Shown here piece by piece: positions 9,525 through 18,093 of a stretch of DNA of 64,000 nucleotides. The DNA is from Hyphomicrobiales bacterium (GTDB lineage Bacteria; Pseudomonadota; Alphaproteobacteria; Rhizobiales; Beijerinckiaceae). A model generated the notes under the pieces. The model did no database searches and was not told the DNA's origin. It was given only the letters and a program-made list of their open reading frames with translations. Position numbers and translations under genes: made by a program. Each line of letters opens with the position of its first letter. Position 1 is the first letter of the stretch. Location of the stretch: positions 36,466 to 100,465 of the forward strand of contig JADJVD010000010.1 of assembly GCA_016716745.1 (NCBI GenBank). The letters run 5' to 3'.

Positions 9525-9835
9525 CGGATGCCTCGTGTGATGCGGGCGATTCTTTTATCTGCCCCGTTTTTTGGCGCCAAATCATAAATATTCATGATTT
9601 GTTCTCTTCGAAGATTTTGCGGGATTGCAAATTTTCGAGATCGCTCGCCGCAAAGAGACTGTTTTTGCCACCCCTCGACGAAGATCAACTTGCCCGCACG
9701 AAAAAACTCTTGTAAACGGAACGTGCTTTTCTTGGATAGCCGACCGTGTTGCGCCGCACTCACTAAACGCAGCCCGAAAACATAAAAATAAGCGGCGAAC
9801 CAGGCGAAAAGATATCGAGATCGGGAGCATTAGAA
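9525..9835. other. AT-rich intergenic region between the S9 peptidase and mucR
   Basis: This 311-nt gap between two divergent genes contains no convincing ORF. It is clearly more AT-rich than the rest of the window, with A/T runs around 9580-9620 and 9700-9720. It probably holds both promoters and a long mucR leader. MucR proteins bind AT-rich DNA and repress their own genes, so this may be an autoregulatory site. I see no clear palindrome or riboswitch. Confidence 0.5.
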
Positions 9836-10252
9836 ATGGCAGACCCAGCAACGTCGGCGAACTATATAGAGCTCGCGGCGGACATCGTTTCCGCGTATGT
9901 CAGCAACAACAGTGTCAGTGCGAATGAGTTGCCCGGCCTAATCAATGATGTGCACGTCGCCCTGCTGCGCGTGACTTCGGGCGGGTCGGTCGCGCCGGCG
10001 GAGGCGCCGAAGCCGGCCGTCCCGCCGAAGAAGTCGATCTTCAACGATTACATCATCTGCCTGGAGGACGGCAAGCGCTTCAAGTCGCTGAAGCGGCATC
10101 TGCGCACCAAGTATAATCTGTCTCCGGAACAGTATCGCGAGAAGTGGGGCCTGCCGCCCGACTATCCGATGGTCGCGCCGAACTACGCGAAAGCGCGTTC
10201 GCAGCTCGCCAAGGAGATGGGCCTCGGCCAGCAGCGCCGTCGTCGCAAGTAA
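9836..10252 (+). CDS. mucR: MucR/Ros family zinc-finger transcriptional regulator
   Basis: A 138-residue regulator. The C-terminal half contains the Ros/MucR zinc-finger-like fold: YIICLEDGKRFKSLKRHLR, then TKYNLSPEQYREKWGLPPDYP, and a basic tail ending QQRRRRK. The finger shows one cysteine where classical Ros proteins have a pair, a known variation in this family. The N-terminal 50 residues drive oligomerisation in studied homologues. MucR acts as a nucleoid-associated global repressor of cell-cycle, surface polysaccharide and symbiosis or virulence genes. A weak CGGGAG ribosome site precedes the ATG, and a clear terminator follows. Confidence 0.95.
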   Translation: MADPATSANYIELAADIVSAYVSNNSVSANELPGLINDVHVALLRVTSGGSVAPAEAPKPAVPPKKSIFNDYIICLEDGKRFKSLKRHLRTKYNLSPEQYREKWGLPPDYPMVAPNYAKARSQLAKEMGLGQQRRRRK

Positions 10253-10287
10253 TATCTTCCTAGCCTTCTTTTTCCGCCTTCTGTCGG

Positions 10288-10319
10288 GGCGTCGTCGCGA
10301 TTTGCGGCGACGCCTTTTT
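10288..10319 (+). terminator. Intrinsic terminator of mucR
   Basis: GGCGTCGTCGC (10288-10298) pairs with GCGGCGACGCC (10304-10314) with one wobble and a 5-nt loop, followed directly by TTTTT. It lies 36 nt after the mucR stop. This is the best intrinsic terminator seen in the window. Confidence 0.85.
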
Positions 10320-10421
10320 CTTGCCCGCCATATCAATACGTTGGAACCAGCTCCCCCGCGACGACGCCGCGCGGTTGACTCTCGCTTGATCGCTTTATAG
10401 GATTATTTTCGTATTTTAGGA

Positions 10422-11270
10422 ATGATGGAGCGCCCCATGTCGTCGAGCCTGTCCCGCGAATCGCAGCGCCTGCTCCGGGCGCTCGCAACCGCCGGAGCGC
10501 GCGCCGTGGCCGATCCGTTCGAGGCGGGCCGGCTCAGCGTGTTCGCGCCGCGCAACGGCGTCTCCGTGCGAATCGCCGCCGCCGCGCGCGCCGCCGTCGA
10601 CGCGCTGGAGCGGGCCGATCTCGTGGTCTGGCGAGGCAAGGGCGCGCGCGCGACATGCGAACCGACGCAGGCCGGGCTGGCGGCGCTCGCGCGCGCGGAC
10701 GCGCCGGACGGGTTGACGCCGTTTCAGGCCCAGCACGCGGCGCCGGCGAAACGCCGCCCCGACGGGGCCGACGGCTCTGAGGCCTGGGTCAACGAGGCCG
10801 AGAGCCCTCTCGCCTGGCTCGCGCGGCGCAAGGGCGGCGACGGCGCGCCCTTTCTCGACGCGGCCGCGTTGCAGGCCGGCGAGCGGCTGCGCGCCGATCT
10901 CACCCGCGCGCAAATCCTGCCGCGCGTCACCTCCAACTGGTCGGCGGCGGGCGCCGGCGGGCGCGGCGGCGCCGGGCCCGCCGAGGCGCTCGACGCCACG
11001 GTGGCGGCGCGCCAGCGCGTCGAGGCGGCGCTCGCCGCCGTCGGCGCCGAGATGGCGGGATTGCTGATCGACGTGTGCGGCTTCCTGAAGGGGCTCGAGA
11101 CGATCGAGGGCGAGCGGCGCTGGCCTCCGCGTTCGGCCAAGATCGTGCTGAAGATCGCGCTCGAGCGGCTCGCTTCGCATTACGGCCTGTCGCACAGCGC
11201 GCGCGGACCGGCCGCCGCGCCGCTGCGCGGCTGGAGCGCGCCGCCCGAAGTCGTCGCGCCTGGTCTCTAG
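10422..11270 (+). CDS. DUF6456 domain-containing protein
   Basis: A 282-residue protein of a family restricted largely to Hyphomicrobiales. The N-terminal 90 residues resemble a helix-turn-helix-like repeat (LRALATAGARAVADPFEAGR). The C-terminal ~130 residues form the conserved block beginning ESPLAWLARRKGGDGAPFLD, which continues with LRADLTRAQILPRVTSNWSA and ends near IVLKIALERLASHYGL. The architecture suggests a DNA-binding regulator, but no target is known. Starts at 10422, 10425 or 10437 are all ATG, and the longest is listed. The last 4 nt overlap the convergent sufE gene. Confidence 0.8.
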   Translation: MMERPMSSSLSRESQRLLRALATAGARAVADPFEAGRLSVFAPRNGVSVRIAAAARAAVDALERADLVVWRGKGARATCEPTQAGLAALARADAPDGLTPFQAQHAAPAKRRPDGADGSEAWVNEAESPLAWLARRKGGDGAPFLDAAALQAGERLRADLTRAQILPRVTSNWSAAGAGGRGGAGPAEALDATVAARQRVEAALAAVGAEMAGLLIDVCGFLKGLETIEGERRWPPRSAKIVLKIALERLASHYGLSHSARGPAAAPLRGWSAPPEVVAPGL

Positions 11271-11695
11271 CCGGCGGCGGCGCGCGCCTCGGCGCGGATG
11301 CGCTCGATCATCGCGCGCAGTCCGTTGGAGCGCTGCGGCGTCAGGTGCTGGGCGAGGCCGAGGCGGGCGAACAGATCCATCGCGTCCGCGCCCGCAATGT
11401 CGCGCGCGGCGCGGCCGGAATAGAAGGCGAGCGCCAGCGCCACGAGGCCGCGCACGATGTGCGCGTCGCTGTCGCCGCGAAAGCGCAGGACCGGGCCGTC
11501 CGCACCCGGCTCCATGCGCGTCTCGAGCCAGACCTGGCTGGCGCAGCCGCGCACCTTGTTGTCCTCGGTGCGCGCCGCCTCGGGCAGCGGCTCGAGCGTG
11601 CGGCCGAGTTCGATCAGATAGCGATATCTGTCGTCCCAATCCTCGAGCAGTTCGAAATTCTCGACGATCTGCGACAGTGTTTCAGCCTGCGTCAT
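11267..11695 (-). CDS. sufE: SufE family sulfur acceptor protein
   Basis: A 142-residue SufE-type protein. SufE takes persulfide sulfur from the SufS cysteine desulfurase and passes it to the SufBCD scaffold for iron-sulfur cluster assembly. The acceptor cysteine is in the conserved VRGCASQVW segment near residue 51. The N-terminal FELLEDWDDRYRYLIELGR is also a family signature, as is QRSNGLRAMIERI at the end. Other suf genes are not nearby, as often seen in alphaproteobacteria. It converges on the DUF6456 gene with a 4-nt overlap. Confidence 0.92.
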   Translation of the reverse strand: MTQAETLSQIVENFELLEDWDDRYRYLIELGRTLEPLPEAARTEDNKVRGCASQVWLETRMEPGADGPVLRFRGDSDAHIVRGLVALALAFYSGRAARDIAGADAMDLFARLGLAQHLTPQRSNGLRAMIERIRAEARAAAG

Positions 11696-11758
11696 GCGCG
11701 AACCCCTTGGTCCGCGCCCGACCTAGACCGGCGCGCCGCGCGCCGCCAGAAAAATCGC

Positions 11759-12067
11759 TCAGCGCGGGATGGTGCGCTGAACCTCCTGGAAGATCTTGCG
11801 CTGGTTTTCCGACACTTCGCGCATGACGGCGAAGGGGTTGGCCCCGCTGCCGGGCCGCTCCGTCACGGTGACGCCGCGCTCGGGAGCGGCGGCGCGCGGA
11901 CGCAGCCAGGCCGAGACGGCGCGCTGGCAGCGGCCAAAATCGCTGACGCACGACACGCTCTCGGCCTGATGGGCGCTGGCGAAGCCGCCCGTATCGGGAC
12001 GGCTCGGAACGATGGGCGCCAGCAACGCGGCGACGATTGCGACGAACAGCCCGAGCAGGATCTTCAT
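11759..12067 (-). CDS. Hypothetical exported or membrane-anchored protein
   Basis: A 102-residue protein starting MKILLGLFVAIVAALLAPIV, a clear signal peptide or N-terminal anchor. A short periplasmic part follows with two cysteines (CVSDFGRC) that could form a disulfide. The tail (FAVMREVSENQRKIFQEVQR) is helical and charged. I do not recognise the family, though it has some likeness to small DUF5330-type alphaproteobacterial proteins. The start at 12067 is preferred over 12118 because it begins the hydrophobic signal directly. Confidence 0.6.
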   Translation of the reverse strand: MKILLGLFVAIVAALLAPIVPSRPDTGGFASAHQAESVSCVSDFGRCQRAVSAWLRPRAAAPERGVTVTERPGSGANPFAVMREVSENQRKIFQEVQRTIPR

Positions 12068-12288
12068 GATCGACGACCTCAATGTGTCGGGCCCATTTTC
12101 CGCCCCGGCCGCTAACAAGACCTTGATGAAGACTGTCGCAGCCGCTGCAATTGCCGCTCCGCGCCGACTTCCCGGCGCGATGCGCGCGAAGGCGTGAACC
12201 AGTTCTCAACCATAACGGAAGGTTCCCCGGGGCGAGGCCGCGTTAAACGTCTGCGCGCGGCGGTTTCGGCGCGAGACGCGGCACCGTT

Positions 12289-12303
12289 TTAGCGTTCGCT
12301 TAA
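12289..12303 (+). promoter_or_regulatory. CtrA-like motif upstream of the histidine kinase
   Basis: TTAGCGTTCGCTTAA has one mismatch to TTAA-N7-TTAA and lies 46-60 nt before the GTG start at 12349. CtrA is the alphaproteobacterial cell-cycle response regulator that recognises this pattern. The shared spacing with three other sites in the window supports function. Confidence 0.45.
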
Positions 12304-12348
12304 GCCGGCAAAGCGCAGTGTGGCGAGGAGGTCGCACGGCGGCTTCGC

Positions 12349-14178
12349 GTGGAGTTCGTTCGCGTGTTTCTGACCGAAAGCCTAGCCTGCGCCATCGCGG
12401 CGCTTGTCCATCCGGACAAGCGCGCCGACCCGGTGCAGTCGCTGCGCCATCGGGTGTTCATCGGCTGCCGCTTCGCGCTCTCGCTCGCCGTTCTGGCCGT
12501 GGGGCCGTTCTATCTGGCGCTGCATGGCGCGCCCTCCTTGCTCGAGGCGATCGCCTTCGCGCTGATGATGACGCCGCTGGCGGCCGCGCTCGTCGTGTCG
12601 CGCACCGGCGACATGTCGCGCGGCCAGATCATCCATATCGGCGGCCTGCTGCTGGTGGTGCTGACGCTGGCCGCCGGCGGCGCCGCGCCGGCCGCCGCCG
12701 CGTGGCTCATGCTGATCCCGGTCGAGGCCGCCTTCTCGCGCAACCGCAACGTCATTCTCTTCGCCGGACTCTCCGCGCTCGCCGCGCTCGGCGTCGTCGT
12801 CGCCGCCCCGCCGATCGCGATCTCGACCGGCTCGCTCGCGCTCTTCGTCGCGCCGGCCATCGTCTACACCATGACCGCGACCCTCGCCGGCCGGCTGATG
12901 CAGCAGCAGCGCCATGTGATTGCGACCGCCGGCGACGCGCGCTATCGCATGCTCGCCGAAACCATCGGCGATCTGGTGATGCGGCACGACCGCGCCGGCG
13001 CCGTGGTGTTCGCCAGCAACGGCGCGAACGACGTGTTCCGCTTCGCCCCGCGCGACGTCTCCGGCCGCGGCTTCTTCGAGCGCGTGCATGTGGCCGACCG
13101 CCCGACCTATCTCAACGCCATCGCGCAGGCCGCCCATTCGCTGGAGACGGTGACTGCGTTGCTGCGCGTCCACACCGGCTCGACCCCGAGCGCGCACGGC
13201 GATTTCGAGGAGCCGATCTTCTCATGGGCGGAGCTGCGCTGCCGCCACGCCGACCGCTCGACGCAGTTCGACGACGGGGCGATGGTCGTCTCGATCGTTC
13301 GCGACGTCACCGCGAGCAAGCGGCACGAGGAAGAACTCGAGCGCATGCGCGAGGACGCCGAACGCGCCAATCTGTGGAAGGACCGCTTCCTCGCCAATGT
13401 CAGCCACGAGCTGCGCACGCCGCTGAACGCGATCATCGGCTTCTCGGAAATGCTCAGCAATCCGGAGCTCGCGCCGGCCGATCCGGCCAAGGGCCGCGAA
13501 TACGCCGGCATCATCCATGAATCGGGGCAGCACCTGCTCGCAATGGTGAATTCGATCCTCGACATGTCGAAGATCGAGGCAGGTTGCTTCGAGCTGACGC
13601 CGGAGCCGCTCGCGCTGCGACCGCTCGTCGACTCGGTCGTCGACATGATGCGTCTGAAGGCCGAGCAGGGACGCGTCGCGTTGTCCGCGCAGGTCGACCC
13701 GCATCTCGGCGAACTCGTCGCCGACAAGCGCGCCTGCCGCCAGATTCTGATCAACCTCGTCTCCAACGCCGTGAAGTTCACGCCGGAGGGCGGTTCGGTT
13801 TCGCTTCTCGCGCGGCCCGAGGGCAACGCTGCGGCGATCGAGATCACCGACACCGGCATCGGCATTCAGGCGCCCGATCTGCCGCGCCTCGGCGACGCCT
13901 TTTTCCAGGCGCGCGCGAGCTACGACCGTCCTTACGAGGGAACCGGGCTCGGCCTGTCGCTGGTGCGCGGCCTCGTCGGCCTGCATGGCGGCTCGATCTC
14001 GATCGAGAGCGCCCCCGGCGCCGGCACGCGCGTCTGCGTGCGTCTACCGCTCGATTGCCGCGTCGGCCCGCGCGAGTCGCAGCCGGCGAAGATCGAGACC
14101 ATCGCCCGCCGCGCGCCTGCGACCGAGCGCCCCGGCGCAGCGGTCGCGCTCGACGCCGTCGCCAAACGCTTCGCCTGA
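12349..14178 (+). CDS. Membrane sensor histidine kinase (PAS, HisKA, HATPase)
   Basis: A 609-residue kinase. Residues ~35-185 hold about five or six membrane segments, followed by a PAS-like domain (~200-325) and a short coiled linker rich in Glu/Arg. The H-box SHELRTPLNAIIGFSEML has the phosphorylated histidine at about residue 353. The ATPase domain shows the N-box NLVSNAVKFTPEGG, DTGIGI and GTGLGLSLVRG. The layout resembles the PleC/DivJ group of alphaproteobacterial cell-cycle kinases, which act on DivK/PleD-type regulators. No response regulator gene is adjacent. The start is a GTG, with AGGAGG about 18 nt upstream. A CtrA-like site precedes it. Confidence 0.88.
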   Translation: MEFVRVFLTESLACAIAALVHPDKRADPVQSLRHRVFIGCRFALSLAVLAVGPFYLALHGAPSLLEAIAFALMMTPLAAALVVSRTGDMSRGQIIHIGGLLLVVLTLAAGGAAPAAAAWLMLIPVEAAFSRNRNVILFAGLSALAALGVVVAAPPIAISTGSLALFVAPAIVYTMTATLAGRLMQQQRHVIATAGDARYRMLAETIGDLVMRHDRAGAVVFASNGANDVFRFAPRDVSGRGFFERVHVADRPTYLNAIAQAAHSLETVTALLRVHTGSTPSAHGDFEEPIFSWAELRCRHADRSTQFDDGAMVVSIVRDVTASKRHEEELERMREDAERANLWKDRFLANVSHELRTPLNAIIGFSEMLSNPELAPADPAKGREYAGIIHESGQHLLAMVNSILDMSKIEAGCFELTPEPLALRPLVDSVVDMMRLKAEQGRVALSAQVDPHLGELVADKRACRQILINLVSNAVKFTPEGGSVSLLARPEGNAAAIEITDTGIGIQAPDLPRLGDAFFQARASYDRPYEGTGLGLSLVRGLVGLHGGSISIESAPGAGTRVCVRLPLDCRVGPRESQPAKIETIARRAPATERPGAAVALDAVAKRFA

Positions 14179-14190
14179 CCTTCCGTCGGA

Positions 14191-14916
14191 ATGCCCGTGA
14201 ACCCGAAAAGCAACAGACCGGACGCGAAGCGCCGCGCCGCCTCCGCCTCCCGTCGAGCCGGCAAGAACGGCGCCTCGCGCGCCGCAGAGGGAACCATGAC
14301 CGCACTCGCACTCGGCCGCCTCAGGGCGAGCCCGCTCACCATCGTCGCCTGCGCCTCCTTCGCGGCGCTGATGACCGGCATCGCCGTCAACGCGCTGTTC
14401 CTGCAACGCGACAAGCACCCTGCCCCGTTGTTCCGCACGGCGCCTGCGCCTGCGCCCGCGCCAGCTCCGGCTCCGCAGGCGGCCGCGCCCGCCCCGGCGC
14501 CGCAGGTCGCGCACGCGGCGCCTGCTCCGGCCCCCGCCGCCGCCGCGCCCGCGCCGCAAGTCCAACCCGCGCCCGCGCAGCGCGCCGCGGCGGTGACGCC
14601 GCCGGCGCGCCCGAGCGATCTCGGGGAACAATCGCAACGCGCCGCCGCGCCTGTCGACCGCACGAAGCTCGATCCGATCGGCCAGTTGCTGCGCGGCGGC
14701 TCCACGCAGGGCGATGCGGCCAACAAGACCGTGATGTCGGCCCAGCGCGCGCTCGCCAAGCTCGGCTACGATGTGCGCGCCGACGGCGTGATGGGCGCGG
14801 GGACGCGTCAGGCGGTCGAGCGGTTCGAGCGGCAGAACAATCTGCCCGTGACCGGCGAGTTCAGCGCGCGTACGCTGCGTCGGCTCTCGGCCGCGGCGGG
14901 GATGCCGGTCGAATAG
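14191..14916 (+). CDS. Peptidoglycan-binding domain protein with Ala/Pro linker
   Basis: A 241-residue predicted inner-membrane protein. A basic N-terminus precedes one membrane helix (PLTIVACASFAALMTGIAVN). A long Ala-Pro-Gln repetitive linker (~residues 85-150) spans the periplasm, and a C-terminal PG_binding_1 domain follows. Its signature is AQRALAKLGYDVRADGVMGA then TRQAVERFERQNNLPVTGEF. It starts 12 nt after the kinase stop, so the two are probably co-transcribed, which would link an envelope protein to the kinase. An internal ATG at 14296 would give a shorter form starting at the membrane helix. Confidence 0.85.
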   Translation: MPVNPKSNRPDAKRRAASASRRAGKNGASRAAEGTMTALALGRLRASPLTIVACASFAALMTGIAVNALFLQRDKHPAPLFRTAPAPAPAPAPAPQAAAPAPAPQVAHAAPAPAPAAAAPAPQVQPAPAQRAAAVTPPARPSDLGEQSQRAAAPVDRTKLDPIGQLLRGGSTQGDAANKTVMSAQRALAKLGYDVRADGVMGAGTRQAVERFERQNNLPVTGEFSARTLRRLSAAAGMPVE

Positions 14917-14953
14917 CATTCGCGCGGGAGGAGCTGGCGCATGAGGAGCGGAC

Positions 14954-15289
14954 GTGCGCCTGCGGTCTGACTTCTGGGTCGCGGCCTATATCCGGCGCTG
15001 CGCGAGCGAGGACGCGGTCGCGGTGCTGCGCCGGCGCGGCGCGGCGGAGGCCGGCGCGATCTTCGTCAAGCTCGATCTGCTCGACGGACGCGCCCGCCTC
15101 TATGGACCGGCGCCGCAATCGGCGCTGGACGAGACCGGCGAGCGCCGCTTCGAGCGGCTGCACAAGAGCGACGACACGACGCCCGCCGACGCAGAGGCGC
15201 GGATGGGCCGCGAGATCTCGTTCGATCCGGATCTTTGGCTGATCGAGGTCGAGGACCGCGCGGGGCGGACGTTTCTCGATCTGATCTGA
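14954..15289 (+). CDS. DUF1491 family protein
   Basis: A 111-residue cytosolic protein of the alphaproteobacterial DUF1491 family. It begins MRLRSDFWVAAYIRRC and contains the typical AGAIFVKLDLLDGRARLYGP and ISFDPDLWLIEVEDR strands. The function is unknown. It uses a GTG start at 14954, 37 nt after the peptidoglycan-binding gene, and may belong to the same operon. It ends one base before the convergent DUF2336 gene. Confidence 0.85.
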   Translation: MRLRSDFWVAAYIRRCASEDAVAVLRRRGAAEAGAIFVKLDLLDGRARLYGPAPQSALDETGERRFERLHKSDDTTPADAEARMGREISFDPDLWLIEVEDRAGRTFLDLI

Positions 15290-15290
15290 C

Positions 15291-16424
15291 TCAGGCGCCG
15301 CCGGCGCCGCGCGCGCGGTCGGCCGCGCGGTCGGCGGGACGCGTCTCGCCGCGCGCCGCCGTCGCGGCCGGCCGGCCCGGCGCGGGGGCGGCCGACGGAT
15401 CGACGAGAGGCCGATGCGCCCCGCCGGTCGGCGCGACGCGGCCGGTGCAGGCGTCGATCAGACGGCGGGCGAGCGCCGGCCGCAGGTCGAAGGCGAGCAT
15501 GCGCAGACGCTCGAAGCGCGCCATCGAGTCGCCCTGCCCCGGTTCGAGGAAGATCAGGGCGCGCTCCATCAGCGGCGCGTCGAGCGACAGCGCGGCGAGG
15601 GCGACGACCAGCGGTTCGCCGCCCTGATCCTCGGCGATACGGCGGGCGGCGAGCAGGCGAATGTCGAAGATCTCCGCCAGCAGGAGCGCGATGCGCGGCC
15701 TGTCCGCTGCGAAGGCGGCCTGCTCGAGCCGCGTCAGGAAGGCGGGATCGGCGACGCTCTGTGGCTGCGCGGCCGATCTGACGCCGAGTTGTTCGCGCTT
15801 CAGCGCGGTGAGAATGGCGAGGCGCTGCGTCGCGTCGGCGTGCAGGAAGAGCGCGGCGCAATCGGCAGGTTCGGCGCGGGCGAGCACGGCCTTGGCCAAG
15901 GCGGCGTCCTCGCGGGCGCGCGCGGCGAGCGCCTTGAGATCGGCGCGCGACAAGGGCGCCTTCGGGTTCGAGGCGAGCGCCAGCACGATGGCCGGCTCAG
16001 GCCGCATCGACAGCGCGGCGACCAGCGGCGGCTCGAGATCGGCGCGGCCGGCGACGGCGGCGGCGAGATCGACAGGCCCCCAGGCGGCGGCGGCGGCCAG
16101 GCGATGAGCCGACACGCTGCGGTTCGACCCCAGAACGACAATCGCCGCGCCGGCCGAGACGCGCGCCAGCGCCTCCAGCACGCGCTGCGGCGCGCCCTCG
16201 TGCGCGATCAGCTTGCGCGCGACGATCTCGCAGGTCTCGGCGTCCGCCTTGTCGACGAGACGACAGGCGATCTCCTCGAACTGCGCGATCTCGACAGGCG
16301 CGTGATGGGCGCGCGTGACGAACAGATCGGCGAGGACGCGCAGGATCACCGGGCGCACGCCGGGCTCGTCGCCGGCGCCCAGGGAGGCGAGACCGTCGAA
16401 CGCGGACTGAAATCGGTTGGGCAT
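15291..16424 (-). CDS. DUF2336 domain-containing protein
   Basis: A 377-residue, almost entirely alpha-helical protein rich in Ala/Leu, resembling HEAT-like repeats. This matches the DUF2336 family of alphaproteobacteria. Segments such as LFVTRAHHAPVEIAQFEEIA and LIAHEGAPQRVLEALARVS are characteristic. There is no signal peptide and no catalytic motif. The last ~45 residues are Pro/Ala/Arg-rich and probably disordered. The function is unknown. A CtrA-like motif lies 47-62 nt upstream, the first regulatory hint for this gene here. Confidence 0.75.
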   Translation of the reverse strand: MPNRFQSAFDGLASLGAGDEPGVRPVILRVLADLFVTRAHHAPVEIAQFEEIACRLVDKADAETCEIVARKLIAHEGAPQRVLEALARVSAGAAIVVLGSNRSVSAHRLAAAAAWGPVDLAAAVAGRADLEPPLVAALSMRPEPAIVLALASNPKAPLSRADLKALAARAREDAALAKAVLARAEPADCAALFLHADATQRLAILTALKREQLGVRSAAQPQSVADPAFLTRLEQAAFAADRPRIALLLAEIFDIRLLAARRIAEDQGGEPLVVALAALSLDAPLMERALIFLEPGQGDSMARFERLRMLAFDLRPALARRLIDACTGRVAPTGGAHRPLVDPSAAPAPGRPAATAARGETRPADRAADRARGAGGA

Positions 16425-16470
16425 GGTTTCGCAATGCTTTCGGCGTTTCGACGAGATTACGCCGCGAACG

Positions 16471-16486
16471 TTAGCGACCTGTTAAC
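16471..16486 (-). promoter_or_regulatory. CtrA-like motif between DUF2336 and a small basic protein
   Basis: TTAGCGACCTGTTAAC has one mismatch to TTAA-N7-TTAAC. It lies 47-62 nt upstream of the DUF2336 start on the minus strand and about 86 nt upstream of the small gene at 16572 on the plus strand. Either could be its target. Confidence 0.45.
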
Positions 16487-16571
16487 TTTCGGCGTCCTGT
16501 AATGCCTGCATTGCATCGGGCGGATGAACCGCCGCACCCGTGACAAGACATTTTCTTTCGAGGCCGAACCA

Positions 16572-16766
16572 ATGGGCGACGTGCTGAGACTCATTCCACG
16601 CGACGGGCCGCACAAGCGCACGCCCGCGCCGTCGCATGAAACGGGACAGCTCCTGCTCTATACCGGCGTCTGGCGCGAGCATTACGCCAGCGAGCCGCCG
16701 GCGCCCCAGCCGGCGCCGCGCAAGAAGGTCGCCGCTCCCGGGAAACGCGCCAAGAAGCGCGCCTGA
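16572..16766 (+). CDS. Small basic hypothetical protein
   Basis: A 64-residue protein starting MGDVLRLIPRDGPHKRTP, with a central GQLLLYTGVWREHY and a Pro/Lys/Arg-rich tail (KKVAAPGKRAKKRA). I do not recognise a named family, but the MGDVLRLIPRD start looks conserved in character. A GAGG sits 9-12 nt upstream of this ATG. A longer form from 16524 (80 residues) is possible. The tail could bind nucleic acid, but that is only a guess. Confidence 0.6.
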   Translation: MGDVLRLIPRDGPHKRTPAPSHETGQLLLYTGVWREHYASEPPAPQPAPRKKVAAPGKRAKKRA

Positions 16767-16769
16767 CCC

Positions 16770-17348
16770 TCAACCGCCTTCGACGCCGCACAGAACGGCG
16801 CGAAGACGGGCCGCCGCCTCTTCCGCCTGACCGGGCGTGGACGCCAGAGACCGCATGTAGACGAAGCCTTCGCGCGTCGGCGAGACGAGCCGCCTGTCCG
16901 CGGGCGCGCTATCTTCCGGGTCCTGCGCTTCGGCCGAGTCGAGCTGGTCCTGCGTGTAGACGACGACGTCGATCGCCCCGCGCAGCGCCGCGCGATCCGT
17001 CATGGCGTAGAAGGCGACATTGTCGCGCGTGTGAAACGAGAACGAGACGAACTCGTCGCCCGCGATCTGCGCGCCGAGCCGCAGCGGGCCGTCGGCGAGA
17101 TCGTAGCGGCACACCGCGATGGCCGCCGCCGGATCGTTGAAGGTCGACAGCTCGCGCCCGGGCCGCGCCGGCGCGATGGGGATCACCGTCGCGCGCGGCC
17201 CCAGCCCCTCGATGCGCGCGAAGGCGTCGCGCGGCGACACCTCCGGCATGATGAGGATCGTCGCGATATGCACGATCCCGGCGACCATCAGCGTCGCCGC
17301 GATCCAGGGCGCGGCGGCCCGGAGGCGAGCCAGCCGCCTCACAGGCAT
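16770..17348 (-). CDS. DUF1254 domain-containing membrane protein
   Basis: A 192-residue protein with one N-terminal membrane helix (WIAATLMVAGIVHIATILIM) and a periplasmic DUF1254-type domain containing STFNDPAAAIAVCRYDLADG and FVSFSFHTRDNVAFYAMTDR. DUF1254 and DUF1214 often occur together, as here, where the start overlaps the upstream DUF1214 gene by 10 nt (translational coupling). The function is unknown. Larger fused relatives are secreted proteins of unclear role. The length suits the short alphaproteobacterial form. Confidence 0.82.
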   Translation of the reverse strand: MPVRRLARLRAAAPWIAATLMVAGIVHIATILIMPEVSPRDAFARIEGLGPRATVIPIAPARPGRELSTFNDPAAAIAVCRYDLADGPLRLGAQIAGDEFVSFSFHTRDNVAFYAMTDRAALRGAIDVVVYTQDQLDSAEAQDPEDSAPADRRLVSPTREGFVYMRSLASTPGQAEEAAARLRAVLCGVEGG

Positions 17349-17923
17349 TGCTCGCGCAGGAGCTGCGGCAGCGCGTCCGCCTGCAACGTCGCGGCGGCGG
17401 CGGCGGAAGGCGTGTCGTAGAGGCGCAGGGTCAGCGCGAAGCGTCGGTCCGCCGGCGCGGGCAACCAGGCGCCGGCGCGCGCCGTGGGCGCGACGACGAT
17501 CTCGAAGCCGCCGGTCTCCTCGCGCACGATTTCGGTGGAGGTGAAGCCGTAGCGCCGCGCCTCGTTCTCGACGAGGCGGCCTTGCTGGTCTGTCAGCGTC
17601 AACGTCCAGAATCGGGCCGGCGGCGTCGGGCCCTTGACGCGATAGACGCAGGCGCCGTCGAGCTTGGCGCCGGAGGCGTCGGCGCGGGCGACGAAGACAA
17701 GCCCCTCGGCCAGGTCGAACGGCGTCTCGCCGGCGCGCGCCAGCGCGGCCGCGGCGTAAGGATCGCGCGCGCGCGAGGCGAGGCGCGGCGCGGCGACCCA
17801 GGGGCCCGCCGCCACCAGATCGAAGGCGACGCCATTGCGCAGCGCCGCCCAGCTCGTCGCAAAGCCGAGCCCGGCGCCAATCGCGAGCACAAGCAGAATC
17901 CGGACGAGAAGTTGCGGCCGCAC
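17339..17923 (-). CDS. DUF1214 domain-containing membrane protein
   Basis: An N-terminal membrane helix (LLVRILLVLAIGAGLGFATS) is followed by a soluble domain typical of DUF1214: FWTLTLTDQQGRLVENEARR, then GGFEIVVAP and RRFALTLRLYDTPSAA near the end. I chose the GTG at 17923 (194 residues), because residues before it in the open frame are arginine-rich and have no family resemblance. A longer start at 18079 is possible. It is coupled to the downstream DUF1254 gene. The function is unknown and envelope localisation is inferred from the anchor. Confidence 0.8.
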   Translation of the reverse strand: MRPQLLVRILLVLAIGAGLGFATSWAALRNGVAFDLVAAGPWVAAPRLASRARDPYAAAALARAGETPFDLAEGLVFVARADASGAKLDGACVYRVKGPTPPARFWTLTLTDQQGRLVENEARRYGFTSTEIVREETGGFEIVVAPTARAGAWLPAPADRRFALTLRLYDTPSAAAAATLQADALPQLLREQCL

Positions 17924-18093
17924 CCAATGATCCCGAAAATATCGCAAGCGAAAACGCGGCGACCCTAGGCCGATCCGCCGCGCCGACGCAATGGCGGCGC
18001 GCCGGACGCGGGGCGGCGATGCGCGCGCGGACCTTGGCGGCGGCGCGCGCGTGCACGACACTCGCCGGCGGACCGACACGCCGGACGATTGCG

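Noticed and set aside
7485..9587. A 700-residue plus-strand open frame over the S9 peptidase
   Set aside because: The minus-strand frame has a full catalytic set. The plus frame has no family likeness and is a GC-driven shadow.
14440..14640. Alanine/proline-coding repeats as a possible CRISPR or minisatellite
   Set aside because: They code in frame for the periplasmic linker of a peptidoglycan-binding protein and lack regular spacers.
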